Below, one piece after another: positions 1-10,150 of a DNA stretch of 23,054 bases. The notes beneath the pieces are model-generated. The model had not been told where the DNA came from, made no database searches, and was given only the letters and a program-made list of their open reading frames with translations. The DNA comes from Cymbomonas tetramitiformis. Taxonomy: Eukaryota; Chlorophyta; Pyramimonadophyceae; Pyramimonadales; Pyramimonadaceae. The number at the start of each line of letters is the position of its first letter. The stretch's first letter is position 1. The position numbers were made by a program, and so were the translations under genes. The stretch spans positions 1-23,054 of the forward strand of contig LGRX02003555.1 of the NCBI GenBank assembly GCA_001247695.2, in the 5' to 3' direction.

Positions 1-178
1 TCGTTCGATCCAACGAGTCGTCGGGATGAGGGCACCCTTGCACATTGCAGGCGGGTACTCCTTCACTCTCGGCGACACCTTCCACCAGTTTCCGATCTGG
101 CTTAGAATGCCGGCGCCTTAAAGCGGTTGGCACGCCTGCCCCAATCGCTGCTGCATAGTTGCATATGTTCTGCTTCAT
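1..178 (-). CDS. Possible partial ORF running off the left edge
   Basis: A minus-strand frame starting at an ATG (178-176) stays open for 59 codons to the window edge. It reads as mixed, moderately polar sequence with two cysteines near its visible end (ACNVQGCPHPDD). I recognise no domain. It could be the 5' end or an exon of a real gene, or a chance opening. The rest lies outside the window, so no function is proposed. Confidence 0.2.
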   Translation of the reverse strand, partial: MKQNICNYAAAIGAGVPTALRRRHSKPDRKLVEGVAESEGVPACNVQGCPHPDDSLDRT

Positions 179-180
179 TA

Positions 181-372
181 TTAGAATATTAGCTCCCAAT
201 TTATACCAAAGTAACCGTCAATGCCTTCGTCCTCGATCCAAACGTCAATTGCGCAACGAAAACACGCGAAGAAAGTGCTATGGTCGCAGATAGCGTACAG
301 TTCGCAGGTTGGCGTTACCGTTACAAGCACTCGAGCTCTCAGTGAGCAGGAATCGCACTTTTGGTCCGACAT
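181..372 (-). CDS. Small cysteine-rich ORF, unrecognised
   Basis: A 63-aa frame with a true ATG (372-370) and six cysteines, including a CDSC pair near the N-terminus, CELYAIC in the middle and CFRC further on. The spacing could suit a small zinc-binding or disulfide-stabilised peptide, but no family is recognised. Its 5' end overlaps a diverged repeat copy (331-380), which weakens the case for a real gene. Confidence 0.18.
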   Translation of the reverse strand: MSDQKCDSCSLRARVLVTVTPTCELYAICDHSTFFACFRCAIDVWIEDEGIDGYFGINWELIF

Positions 373-604
373 GCTTACGGTTTTTAGGGGTCTCGTTCAG
401 TTGTAAGATGTCGGGGGAGGGCTCTGATATACATTATCGCCCTCCCGATCATCCCATCTTTTGATCGTGTGGGCGAACCGACATGCCGATTCGAGCTTCC
501 TGTGAGCAGGTATCGGACTTTTGGCCTGACATGCTTACGGTGTCGTGACGGAATTTCAATTAAATTATCTGATATGCATTATCGCCCTCCCGATCAGCCC
601 ATCA
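331..604. repeat. Diverged long-period direct repeats
   Basis: The block at about 331-380 (TCGAGCTCTCAGTGAGCAGG, then CGACATGCTTACGG) recurs with substitutions at 491-540. The block at 423-457 (TCTGATATACATTATCGCCC...) recurs at 568-603. Spacings are 160 and 145 bp. The repeats end in ATCGCCCTCCCGATC, which resembles the terminal inverted repeat of the units at 609-924, so they are probably older members of the same family. Confidence 0.7.
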
Positions 605-608
605 CCTA

Positions 609-924
609 ATCGTGGGTGCGATACACGCGCCACGTGAAATATGATATGTCCGGGTGATAAATCATTACACGATCGAATCTTGAATCGAAATTTATGAATC
701 GCCCGCAGGATCGACGAATTGGTTGATCGTGGGTGCGATACACACGCCACGTGAAATATGACATGTCCGGGTGATAAATCATTACACGATCGAATCTTGA
801 ATCGAAATTTATGAATCGCCCGCACGATCGACGCAGCAGTTGATCGTGGGTGCGATACACACGCTACGTCAAATATGACATTTCCGGGTGATAAATCAAG
901 AAATGGCGAATCGCCCCCACGATC
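609..924. repeat. Array of three foldback (inverted-repeat-bounded) units
   Basis: Three head-to-tail units lie at about 609-712, 725-829 and 843-924 (start-to-start 116-118 bp). Each opens with ATCGTGGGTGCGAT (GATCGTGGGTGCGAT in units 2 and 3) and closes with its near-perfect inverse (ATCGCCCGCAGGATC, ATCGCCCGCACGATC, ATCGCCCCCACGATC). Units 1 and 2 are almost identical inside. Unit 3 has lost about 22 bp. A further half-terminus (GGGGGCGATAC) follows near 952. The structure resembles tandem miniature inverted-repeat elements or a satellite derived from one. Open frames here only reflect the repeat. Confidence 0.85.
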
Positions 925-1093
925 GAACAGTCATTCCATCCTGGGGGCGATACTTACGCTACGGATACTTTTCGTGAAAGGACTATTCATATTCCTGATG
1001 CATGTGGGAGTCCGTTCATTAAAAGTTCAGACATGCAAATATGTTTATTAAAGGCGTGCTTTCGCCCGTAGACTCCTTACATGTTTGACGCTT

Positions 1094-4000
1094 ATGAGTG
1101 GCGTTTTTCGAAAAGGGATGCCTCCTCCTTCTTACCTTGTGGATGTATTGCCATGGCTCATGAGCCTCGGCGACATGGCGCGGAACTTGCCTTTGGAGTT
1201 TCCTTTTGCACCAACGAATGTGGATCATGCAACAGAACTAGCGGGGCAGATCTCGGAGTTCGTCGATAAACGGAATGTGTTAACTGGGAATAAACCGAGC
1301 AGAGATCCTAGCGTGCTGCAGGCAGTTGCAGGTGGGGTTGGGAGGAATGCGAGGAATGCGCCCACACCTACCAGTACCGTTAAGAAAAGGCGCCTTGATC
1401 AGAATGTGCGAAGGAGGGAAGCTCGATCTAGGAAGCGTTTAGACTTGGGCAAGGACGCGGTGGAGGTCTATGCGCCTCAAGCACGGGGAAAATCGACGCT
1501 GGGTCCCTTAGGCGCCACAGCAGCCTCCGCAGGAGCCTCAGCGGTGGGTTGCCCGGTGCCTGATGGAAGTAAAGCACACTGGAACGACAAGCTCAAGGAG
1601 GCTTTCATGAACAAGCCGCATCTTATTGGTGGGGCGCTCTCGAACTTTGTGCGCACCTTACCCGCGGAAGAGAAAGAAGCTGTGCGGCTAAGATTTCTGT
1701 CAGAAGAGGATCGCGTAGGAGGAACGATCGTGTCGAGCTTGCGGGCATCGTTCGCCGCTCTAGCTGGCTATGGTTCCAGGCAGAACGCTGCCACGCGCAT
1801 GGCGGGCGCAGCGATGGTATTTGGCAGAGACGTGGAGGGTGTTGAGGGTGCTGTTGCAAGCATCTTAGCGATAAATGTGAAGGTGGTGAAGGATGGACTC
1901 GTTGGGCACCGCAACTTGCTGTTGGGAGCTGCCCTTGGGACAGCGCAACGGCTTAATGCCGGTCTTCTGGCAGGGTTGGTCCTGGAATACCTGCACATGG
2001 CCAACCGTGCTATAAGCGCGGAGCTGACCCACAAGATCCAAGCCTTCTGGCTGAGTGCTGGGATCAGTCGGGTGTCCACGTGTAAACGGGACGTGATCCA
2101 GCTGCGGCATATTGATGGAAGCGTGGAGAAGGTGTCGAAGCAGTGGTTGGAAATGACACAGTTGGAGGTGTTCCGCAAGTTCAAGAAGAAGTTTCCCGCC
2201 GAAAAGATCGAACTCCGATCTTTTGAGACTCGGAAGCCGAGGCAAGTGCAACGACTCACCCGAAGGGACACCATTTCCTGCTGCTGCAGGTACCACGAGG
2301 ATATGCGGTTGGTGGTGGAGGCGTATGCTCGTTTCCAGGAGGTGGGCCACTCCGGCTGCAAGTGCACGGACGCGTCGTGTTGCCCTCGCGTTGGAGGCCT
2401 TCGGGCACGGCTGTCTGCCCGTAAACCATTTCCTGCTTTCCCGGACTTCAAGTGTGGTCGAGTGGAGGTGGGACGGTCAACCTCCGGTTTCACGGCATCG
2501 CTGCTGTGTCCAAGACAGCGGTCGAACGGAGAGCACGAGGACCACCACGACATGCCCTGCTTGGAGGGTTCTTGCAAACGGTGCGGGGGGCTGCAAAACT
2601 GGTCGTTGTGTCCGGCGGCGGTTTCCAACACTGCCACGCTGGACTGGCACACCTACGAGAACGTTCATATCGGAGTGGACGAGGACGGGAAGAACAAGCA
2701 CCGGGTGCAGTTCGTCCAAAAGACGACCACTGCTGGTGAGCTGCTTGCAAAACTGCAAGCTCTGCTCCTTGGCCACGCCCCAGGGGAGTCCCCAAATTGT
2801 GTGTGTTCGGGCACGTTTGTGCGGAAAGCGGCGGACGGGAGTTGGAGGTTGGAGAAGTTGGTCGGTGTGCCTGCTGCCCAACCGTGTCGGTTTTTGAAGC
2901 CGTATGCCTACCACTATTTCATGGCCACGCACTCCATGACAATGTTCAACAAGTGCAAGGCGGGCTTGCCTTTGGGGCACTGCCTCATATTGTTTGACTT
3001 CAGCGAGAACCACGCTCTGAACATTCCCAGGGCGATTCAGTCGTTGCACTGGATAGTGAAGCAAGCAACGCTGCTGTGTTGTGTGTTATGGCGGCACGCG
3101 GTTGGTTCCGTGGATGGTCAGACTTCCACCGAGGCCAACCCAATAATAGTGAAGGACCTGATCTACCTCATTAGCGACACCTTGCCGCACTCCCACCGAG
3201 GTATCCAACATATGAGGAAACTTATCGTCAGTGAGTACTTCGTGAAGAGAGGTATACCTCTCCCCAAATTCATGCATGAGTGGGCGGATGGTAGTGCGGC
3301 ACAAAACAAATGCGCAACCGCATTTGCCGACGTGGTGGAGAGCGGGCGGGAAGAGTCGGCAGAGTGGCCCCGAGGGCTTGGCATCCCGACACAGCGCAAC
3401 TTCTTTGAGACGTCACATGCACGAGGCGAGCAAGACGCGATGGGAGTAGCGGTGAAGCATGAGGCGAGCTTGGCGGTGATGTCCACAACCGACAAATGGC
3501 ATTGTAAAATACTGGACGCCAAAAGCTTGTACGAGTTCTGCATGGAAAGGTTGCAAAAGCCGAAGGATATCGCTCGCGACAGAGGTGTTCAGTTCGGGCA
3601 AAGATTTTTCTTTCTGGTTGACGGCAAGGACGTGGGCATCTCTGGACCTGGGTTTGACACGGTTGACCGGACTTTGGCGTTACACTCGGTGCGTGCAGGG
3701 GTGGGGTTGTTGGTGGGCTTGAAGCGGGACCGACAATGCTATTGCGATTATTGTTACGCGCAGTGCGCGAAGGCACAACCTGACACGGAGGGTTGCCTGT
3801 ACCGGAGTCACGTGGACAGCTGGGAGCAGTTCACCTTGACTGAGGCAACCGAATCTGATGCCCGGCGCACCAGAACAAGAGTCGCGGAGGCCCGCGATGA
3901 CGTGAGTGTGAAGGTTGCACGAGGAAACACTTTTGCAAGGCTGTCGGGGGGCGATCCTAATCACCCCTACTATTTGGTGAAGGCGTTGAGCGAGGTGAAG

Positions 4001-4279
4001 CAGGTGATCAACGCGGATGGGATGCGAGACGACTACTACTCGCCTGGTGGGGAGGGCGTAAATGCTACACCGGGGGAATTTGTCGTTGAAGGCCGATTCT
4101 ATGAGTGGGCGGATGAGGAAAGCTGCGAGGAGTACTACATAGACACATCCAAGAAATGTCTGACATATTCGCATCATGTCGTGTGTGTGGAAGTGACAAT
4201 GACCAGACGCAAATACCGCGGTAAGGAGTTTTATAGGTTGACCGATGCTGAGCACCAGCGCATCCTAGGGTTGTTGTGA
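1094..4279 (+). CDS. Transposase-like protein, 1061 aa
   Basis: I choose the ATG at 1094; the frame is open from 1052 (stop at 1049), so an upstream exon cannot be excluded. The N-terminal ~350 residues are basic and helical. A cysteine-rich region follows (SCCCRYHEDM near residues 395-404, then CKCTDASCC and CLEGSCKRC). The core carries LFDFSEN (Asp635), WADGSAAQNK (Asp732) and ETSHARGEQDAMG (His775, Asp781). These motifs and their order match a class of long, uncharacterised proteins common in repeat-rich eukaryotic genomes (consensus-like LDFAEN, SDG..Q.K, ATSHGKG.CDG). I infer an RNase H-fold, acidic-triad transposase from this resemblance. A C-terminal cysteine cluster (CYCDYCYAQC) may bind zinc. 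The frame has no stop over 3.2 kb, so it is probably intact or recently active. No flanking terminal inverted repeats were identified. Confidence 0.75.
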   Translation: MSGVFRKGMPPPSYLVDVLPWLMSLGDMARNLPLEFPFAPTNVDHATELAGQISEFVDKRNVLTGNKPSRDPSVLQAVAGGVGRNARNAPTPTSTVKKRRLDQNVRRREARSRKRLDLGKDAVEVYAPQARGKSTLGPLGATAASAGASAVGCPVPDGSKAHWNDKLKEAFMNKPHLIGGALSNFVRTLPAEEKEAVRLRFLSEEDRVGGTIVSSLRASFAALAGYGSRQNAATRMAGAAMVFGRDVEGVEGAVASILAINVKVVKDGLVGHRNLLLGAALGTAQRLNAGLLAGLVLEYLHMANRAISAELTHKIQAFWLSAGISRVSTCKRDVIQLRHIDGSVEKVSKQWLEMTQLEVFRKFKKKFPAEKIELRSFETRKPRQVQRLTRRDTISCCCRYHEDMRLVVEAYARFQEVGHSGCKCTDASCCPRVGGLRARLSARKPFPAFPDFKCGRVEVGRSTSGFTASLLCPRQRSNGEHEDHHDMPCLEGSCKRCGGLQNWSLCPAAVSNTATLDWHTYENVHIGVDEDGKNKHRVQFVQKTTTAGELLAKLQALLLGHAPGESPNCVCSGTFVRKAADGSWRLEKLVGVPAAQPCRFLKPYAYHYFMATHSMTMFNKCKAGLPLGHCLILFDFSENHALNIPRAIQSLHWIVKQATLLCCVLWRHAVGSVDGQTSTEANPIIVKDLIYLISDTLPHSHRGIQHMRKLIVSEYFVKRGIPLPKFMHEWADGSAAQNKCATAFADVVESGREESAEWPRGLGIPTQRNFFETSHARGEQDAMGVAVKHEASLAVMSTTDKWHCKILDAKSLYEFCMERLQKPKDIARDRGVQFGQRFFFLVDGKDVGISGPGFDTVDRTLALHSVRAGVGLLVGLKRDRQCYCDYCYAQCAKAQPDTEGCLYRSHVDSWEQFTLTEATESDARRTRTRVAEARDDVSVKVARGNTFARLSGGDPNHPYYLVKALSEVKQVINADGMRDDYYSPGGEGVNATPGEFVVEGRFYEWADEESCEEYYIDTSKKCLTYSHHVVCVEVTMTRRKYRGKEFYRLTDAEHQRILGLL

Positions 4280-4440
4280 AGAAGTATAACTATCACAGCA
4301 GGATAGATCACTAGAATCTTAGAACCCAAACAACACCATGCTGAATAGCATCTAGTCTCGGCGTGTTGTGCATAACGCCCAACAGGGCCCACGCAAAATA
4401 TGCCAACATAACAAGGATTCTGTAATCGATTTGGGTAAAT
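4280..4440. other. 3' flank of the transposase-like gene
   Basis: These 161 bp between the stop codon and the first satellite unit hold no ORF. The stretch AACGCCCAACAGGGCCCACGC (4374-4394) loosely resembles the interior of the 184-bp satellite and may be a decayed unit. No clear polyadenylation signal is visible. Confidence 0.4.
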
Positions 4441-5330
4441 TTCAAATTGCGATTCCCATCAGGAGTGTTTAAGTGATATGTGAAAACCCTCATTTCCACG
4501 ATTGTGTGCACGCCACACGCGCCGAGTGGCGTGGAACGCCAAAACAGGCCCGCGACAGGCCGTAACAGGCAAAAAAATCGATTTCTGTTGAAATTTGGGC
4601 CAAAAAAATATTTTTTCCAAAATTTCAAATTGCGATTCCCATCAGGAGTGCTTAGGTGATATGTGGAAACCCTCATTTCCACGAATATGTGCACTCCACA
4701 CGCGCGGAGTGGCGTAGAACGCCAAAATAGGCCCGCGACAGGCCGAAATAGGCAAAAAAATCGACTTCTGTTGAAATTTGGGCAAAAAAAATATTTTTTA
4801 TCAAAATTTCAAATTGCGATTCCCATCAGGAGTGCTTAGTTGATATGTGAAATCCCTCATTTCCACGAATGTGTGCACTCCACACGCGCGGAGTGGCGTA
4901 GAACGCCAAAACAGGCCCGCGACAGGCCGAAACAGGCCAAAAAAATCGATTTCTGTTGAAATTTGGGCCAAAAAAATATTTTTTTTCCAAAATTTCAAAT
5001 TGCGATTCCCATCAGGAGTGCTTAGGTGATATATGAAAACCCTCATTTCCACGAATATGTGCACTCCACACGCGCGGAGTGGCGTAGAACGCCAAAACAG
5101 GCCCGCGACAGGCCAAAACATGCCAAAAAACGCGATTTTCGGCCGATTTGGGCCCAAAAAATATTTTTTTTCAAAATTTCAAATTGCGGTGACCATCAGG
5201 ATTCATTACGTGATATGTGAAACCCCTCAATTCCACGAATCGCTGCACTCCTCACCCGCGTAATGGTGTAGAACGCCAAAACAAGCTAAAAACAACGGTT
5301 TTTTGGCGATTTCACCCTGAAAAAATATTT
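4441..5330. repeat. ~184-bp tandem satellite, five copies
   Basis: The marker TTCAAATTGCG occurs at 4441, 4624, 4808, 4994 and 5178, giving periods of 183-186 bp. Copies 1-4 are highly similar and copy 5 is diverged and partial. Each unit contains short palindromes: CACTCC/GGAGTG (4876-4895 in copy 3), GGCGT/ACGCC (4895-4907), GGCC/GGCC (4914-4928), and an A-run/T-run around AAAATATTTT. The open frames here on both strands are repeat artefacts. Confidence 0.95.
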
Positions 5331-5363
5331 TTTTTTGAATTTTTTTTGCAAAGTCCTTAGAAT

Positions 5364-5510
5364 TCATGCGATTCCACTGCGATCGCAGTCCGATATAGCG
5401 ATTCCATGGATATCATCGATTATAGATTTCGGCCATCTCACTCGTGCGACCGCTCTCCTGTCAGCCTCGCTCAGCAAGGGGCGGAGTGCTCCCCCTACTG
5501 GCTCCGGGAC
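5364..5510 (-). other. Open extension after the Gag UAG stop
   Basis: Directly after the UAG at 5513-5511 the same frame stays open for 48 codons (VPEPVGGALRPLLSEADRRA...) to a TGA at 5366-5364. It has no recognisable protease or polymerase motif. It may be the remnant of a downstream pol once reached by stop read-through, or chance. The satellite starts just beyond it. Confidence 0.25.
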
Positions 5511-8500
5511 CTATGCCTTGCGACCGGGAGAGGAACTGGCCCCCGCGGCCTCTCCCTCGCCAAAATCTGAACCCCTCTCATGCGCGATGACTGCTAACGT
5601 GTTCCCCATAAGCTCCTCGCTTGCACCTGCGTTCTCGAGGGTCTCGAAAGCTTCTTCCCAAATGCACTTCACCCACGCAACCTTCTTCTGCTGGTCGTGC
5701 TGCTGCGGACAGTCCTTTGCCAGGTGCTCCTTGGACTTGCACTTCCTACAGCCAGTATAGGTGGACGATCCAGGTAGCTGCCTGCCTTCCACCTCTGCTG
5801 GTGCTGTCGGTAGGGCGTAACACTGCTCCATGTGCTCGTCCAGACACTCAAACAGCGCAGCCATTGGGAAGGGGGACTGGTCCCTGGTTGCCTTCAGTCC
5901 TGTCGGGTCCCGACGCTCCTGCAGTGTTGCCTGCTCCACATATTTGCGAAGCAGCTCCGCTTCCCACCCAGCTGGTCCTGTCGCCTGATGCAAGTCCACT
6001 TTGCCTAGCAGCTTCTTGTGCACTCTCGCATGCAGCTCAGGTGTCAGACCGCTGAGGAAGATGCCGGGTAGAGAGGCTCGGCTAACTGGCCCAGTGACCC
6101 CGTGTTTGTGCAGGGACTCCAGCAGCTCAAAGGCTTCCATCAGGGAGTGGTGGAAGGTTCGCGCGTTCCTCCCTGCGTTCCTGCCAGAGGCCTGCCGAGA
6201 CCGTGACAACATGCTGGGCAGAATGCTAAGGTGAGCGTCGCTGATGCAAGATCGAGCGAGGGTACCGATCAGATCGTCCAGCGTATTCATCTGACCGGTC
6301 AGTACCTTCTGGTTTAGTAACCCCTGGACTGATCCTTCCACCCTATCTCTGATGATCAAACGCAATTCTTCAGAGACAGTGGTGACCGTGGCTTCACTCC
6401 CCTCGTCGTCCTCGCCCATCTTCTTCGTAGCCAGCGCCCTCTTCACCTGCGGCTCCTTGAAGCAATCTTGCAGCTCCCTCATCAAAAGCTTTAACGGCTG
6501 CAGCAGATGACCAGATGACTTCTCACCCGTTGTCTGGTCTAGAGGACACGTGTACGTAGTGATGCGCTCCCTTAGCTTCCGTAAAGTACTCAGGAGTCTG
6601 TCCTCTGCCTCCAGCTTCTTCAGCCGTGTCTGCTCCAATCGTGCTGGATCGGTCTCTGACCGTAGTGGGGGTCCACGTTCCTGCTCGGGCGCGTCTCTGC
6701 GGGGCGAGGGTCCACGTTCCTGCTCGGGTGCGTCTCTGCGGGACGGAGGGTCTGGATCTGGCGGGGGCTGCCGATCGCTGGTACTCCGCGGCTGAGATTG
6801 TGGCGTTGTCACATCGGGCGTGGGAATGATGGGCAGCTGAGCTAAGGCTCCTGTCCAGGGGGGCTTGGTGCACTCCTGACAAAGAGGCACCTGCACACAG
6901 GTCCGGTTGGAACCCAGCATCACATCCCAGATTAATCCAGGGGTGACCCGGACCTGGCCCTCGGGCGATCGCAGTAAGCGACCACACCGGACACACCCTG
7001 CGCCTTCGGGTACCGTGTGACCTGTGTCGCTTACGAGCTGCATCACTGGGCTGGGCAGGGTCTCGCGAACTCTATGGTTCTTTGCGTGCCCATAACTCAC
7101 AGCTAAGTTGGAATACTTCGCTGCAATGGCGGTAGCTTCCTCCACCCCCGAGTTGTGCACCCTCACGTGGTCACGGATGCCTTGCTCCACAGTGATAGGA
7201 ACTGAGGGGTATCTCCACTCCTCCAAGGCTGCTGTCTCCGAGCTCGAAGGTTGTGCTGAGGATACTGAACTCGACACTCCCCCTCCTGTCCCCGAGGTCT
7301 GCGCTATGCTGGCTCCAGAATGGTCATGCACCGCCAACTGCCATGCCTCATCCTCACTCAGCGTTGGATGCAAGGCTTTGGTGTGTTCGTACCACACCAA
7401 GTCTGTGTCCTTCGGTGTGGGGGAACGCACTGGCAACGGGTGAGGGGTACTCCTCTCCTGCAGCACTGTCCTCTGGGCAGCCATCATAGCTTCCCACCCC
7501 TCTTGCTCCCAGTGCACGTCTTCTCCTGCAGCCTTCGCACTGGCTATAGCCCGCTGTCTCTCCGCAGGCAGACACTCGAAGGCCTGGTCTCTAAGCGCCT
7601 TGTCCTTCAGCAGGGTTGTTACCGCCATCTCTGGCGTCAGGGGGTGGTTCTCCTCAACCGCTACAGCCCTAGCCTTTCCCTTCTCCTCAGCTGTGAACTT
7701 GCTTCGCTTCTTGGGCTTCTTGGACTTCTTCTTCTTCTTCTTGAATCTTCGCCGCCCTCTGCTCCGCTCTTCACTGTCGCCACTGCTGCTGCTGCGGTAT
7801 CTGCGCCCCCGCTCTGGTGATACTGATTTTTCACTGAACGACGATTCGTTACCGCTGCTGCTGCTGCTGGGGTCGTCCTCAGGGAACCTTTGCTGAGCTG
7901 ACTGGCTGTTGCTGGGTGCTGCCACCAATGATGCTGACTGATCTGACGGAACTACAGGGAGCACAGCAAACCTGTTGCTCTGAGCAGGATACTCGTCAGG
8001 CTCCAAGGCCCGTGCCCGCTCGAAGTTTATTCCAGCAAAGTGCTTGACTGGAAGTCCTCCGTTGTGCCTGAGCGCACCATGCCTTAGCATGCGAGAGTAC
8101 TCCCTCGAGCTCACCTGTCTCCTCAGATCCTGCAAGTTCTCCACCGTGGCAGCGTATAGCTGCATATGGCCATGCCGGGTGCGAGGTTCGGCGTTGAACC
8201 AGCACATGAGGGCCTCCCTCTCCTTTCTGGTTGCTGCCACCAGTTGCAGCCTGACTGGGGTGCTCCTCTGTGACCCAGCACTCTCCCCACTATGGTCACT
8301 CCAGAGGGAGTTGACATCCTCCGTCCACCTTAGCACTCTCACCGTCTGGTCTGGCTCCTTTCTGCGGTGGACCCTGCCAAGAACGGCCTGTTCCGACAGC
8401 CCTCCTGAATCCTTCGGTTGACGTTTTGTCGAGGGTCGGGATGATGAACTAGCTGCTGGTGCGGAGGTTGAGCTGGCAGTTGCAACTGGGTCCGGGTTGT

Positions 8501-8723
8501 GGACAGGCAAGTCCCCAGGCTGTAACCCGTGTCTCTCTCTCTCATCTGTCTGATAGAGTGTGTTCCCGCCTGCAATCGAGACCCTTGTGCCTCCAGTGCA
8601 GTTACCAATTCTGGACTGGCTAAGTCACCTGTCTCTGACATTGGAGCTGGAGGGTTGCCAGGTGTTGGCAATTGGGGGAACACGTCAGTGTAGCTGGGTT
8701 GAGCAACAACATGGTCCGCCGGA

Positions 8724-9105
8724 GCGGCGCCTGCGTGAGCCGCTGGGGCAGCGCCTGCGTGGGCTGCTGGGACAGCGCCTGCGTGAGCCGCTGGGACAGC
8801 GCCTGCGTGAGCGGCTGGGGCGACGCTTGCGTGAGCCGTTGGGGCAGCGCCTGCGTGGGCCGCTGGGACCGCGCCTGCGTGCGCAGCCGGGGTAGCGCCT
8901 GCGTGGGCTGCTGGGGCAGCGCCTGCGTGAGCGGCTGGGGTGACGCTGCGTGGGCTGCTGGGGCAGCGCCTGCGTGAGCCGCCGGGGCAGCGTCTGCGTG
9001 GGCCGCTGGGACCGCGCCTGCTTGGGCGGCTGGGGCGGCGCTTGCGTGGGCCGCTGGGACAGCGCCTGCTTGGGCGGCTGGGGCAGAACCTGCATGGCCC
9101 GCTGA
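8724..9105. repeat. 24-bp minisatellite inside the minus-strand Gag
   Basis: About 16 copies of a GC-rich 24-bp unit (plus strand GCGCCTGCGTGGGCTGCTGG + GACA). On the minus strand the unit encodes PAAHAGA(V/A)-like octapeptides. One unit near 8946 lacks a T (GACGCTGCG instead of GACGCTTGCG), which shifts the reading frame. In the two other frames the repeat reads as LTQALPQQ or RRRCPSSP. Confidence 0.93.
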
Positions 9106-9293
9106 AGCAAGGTTTACTGCTGGCTGTGCTAGTGGCACATCCACAGCAGCTGGAGAGCTAGCTGCTCGTGACGCTCGCTCAGTCGTTGCTTGTGCCAGTC
9201 GCCGCAACATCCCGACGCTTGCCGCCCGTTCTTCAGTCGTCGCCCCCCCCCGGCGTTGCCACCGCTACGCTGGCCCCTGTCGCTGGTGTCGCG

Positions 9294-9570
9294 GAAAATT
9301 GGCCAGGGCCTCCGGCGGTCCCTGTTGCCATGGGGACCCGATCCCCCATCGTCTGGCAAGACACCGCAGCGCTGGCCTCCGCTTACTGATTCGCAGAAAA
9401 TTGGCCAGGGCCTCCGGCGGCCCTTTGCCATGGGGACCCGATCCCCCATCGTCGGGCAAGACACCGCTGCGCTGGCCTCTGTCACTGACGTCGCAGAAAA
9501 TTGGCCAGGGCCTCCGGCGGCCCCTGTTGCCATGGGGACCCAATCCCCCATCTTTGGGCAAGAAGTGATA
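9294..9570. repeat. 102-bp repeat, two copies plus a partial third, in Gag
   Basis: GAAAATTGGCCAGGGCCTCC recurs at 9294, 9396 and 9496. The period is 102 bp (34 codons), but the middle copy is 100 bp because CCCCTGTTGCC has become CCCTTTGCC. That breaks the minus-strand frame. The same copy carries a TAA in the shifted frame (9385-9383). Confidence 0.9.
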
Positions 9571-10030
9571 GGCGCAGGTCCCGAGGCCAATAACGCAGAC
9601 AAAATCGCTGGGTCAGGAGCACCGCCCTGCGTGACGTCAGTAAAGAACACTGCAGGAGATACTGCGCAGGAACCAGCGCTGAGCTGTGAAGCCGGCAGCA
9701 AGGGTCCTACTGGTGTCGGTTCTCCTCCCCCCCCCTCAGGGCTGGTAGATCCTGCAGGGTTAACAGGGCCCGGGTGCAAGGGTGCCTGTCCAGGTGCGGC
9801 AAGGAAAGCAGGCGTAGAGGAAGGCTGCACCGGTTCAGGTGTGAGGGCACCGAAGGGAACCGGTGACACGGGTCTCACTGCAACGGGGGCAGCCGGCACC
9901 TGCGTTTGCCATAGCGATCTCGGCTGCAGTTGGTGCTGGTGCGGTTGCTGTTGGTGCCAAAGCAATTGTCGCTGCAATTCCAATTGTCGCTGATGTTGCA
10001 CGAACTGCTGAAATTCCAGCTGCTGCGACG

Positions 10031-10150
10031 TCTGCGGTTGCAATTGCGCCTGGCTCACAAATTGTTGTTGAAAAATCTGCTGCTGGGGCGTCTGCGGTTG
10101 CAATTGCGGCTGGCTCACAAATTGCTGTTGTTGAAAACTCTGCTGCTGCG
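10031..10150. repeat. 60-bp repeat encoding the Gln-rich N-terminus of Gag
   Basis: TCTGCGGTTGCAATTGCG occurs at 10031 and 10091. On the minus strand the two copies encode a 20-aa unit around FVSQxQLQPQTPQQQ. A more diverged third part extends toward 9960. Confidence 0.8.

Noticed and set aside
565..860. Two overlapping minus-strand ORFs with duplicated AIHKFRFKIRSCNDLSPGH
   Set aside because: They arise from the tandem foldback units, not from a gene.
1768..2652. 294-aa minus-strand ORF opposite the transposase-like gene
   Set aside because: It is antisense to a clear coding frame with recognisable motifs; its composition (Ser/Arg/Pro-rich) is typical of a shadow frame.
4311..5263. ORFs on both strands reading PHARSGVERQNRPATG-type peptides
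   Set aside because: These are translations of the 184-bp satellite, repeated with its period.
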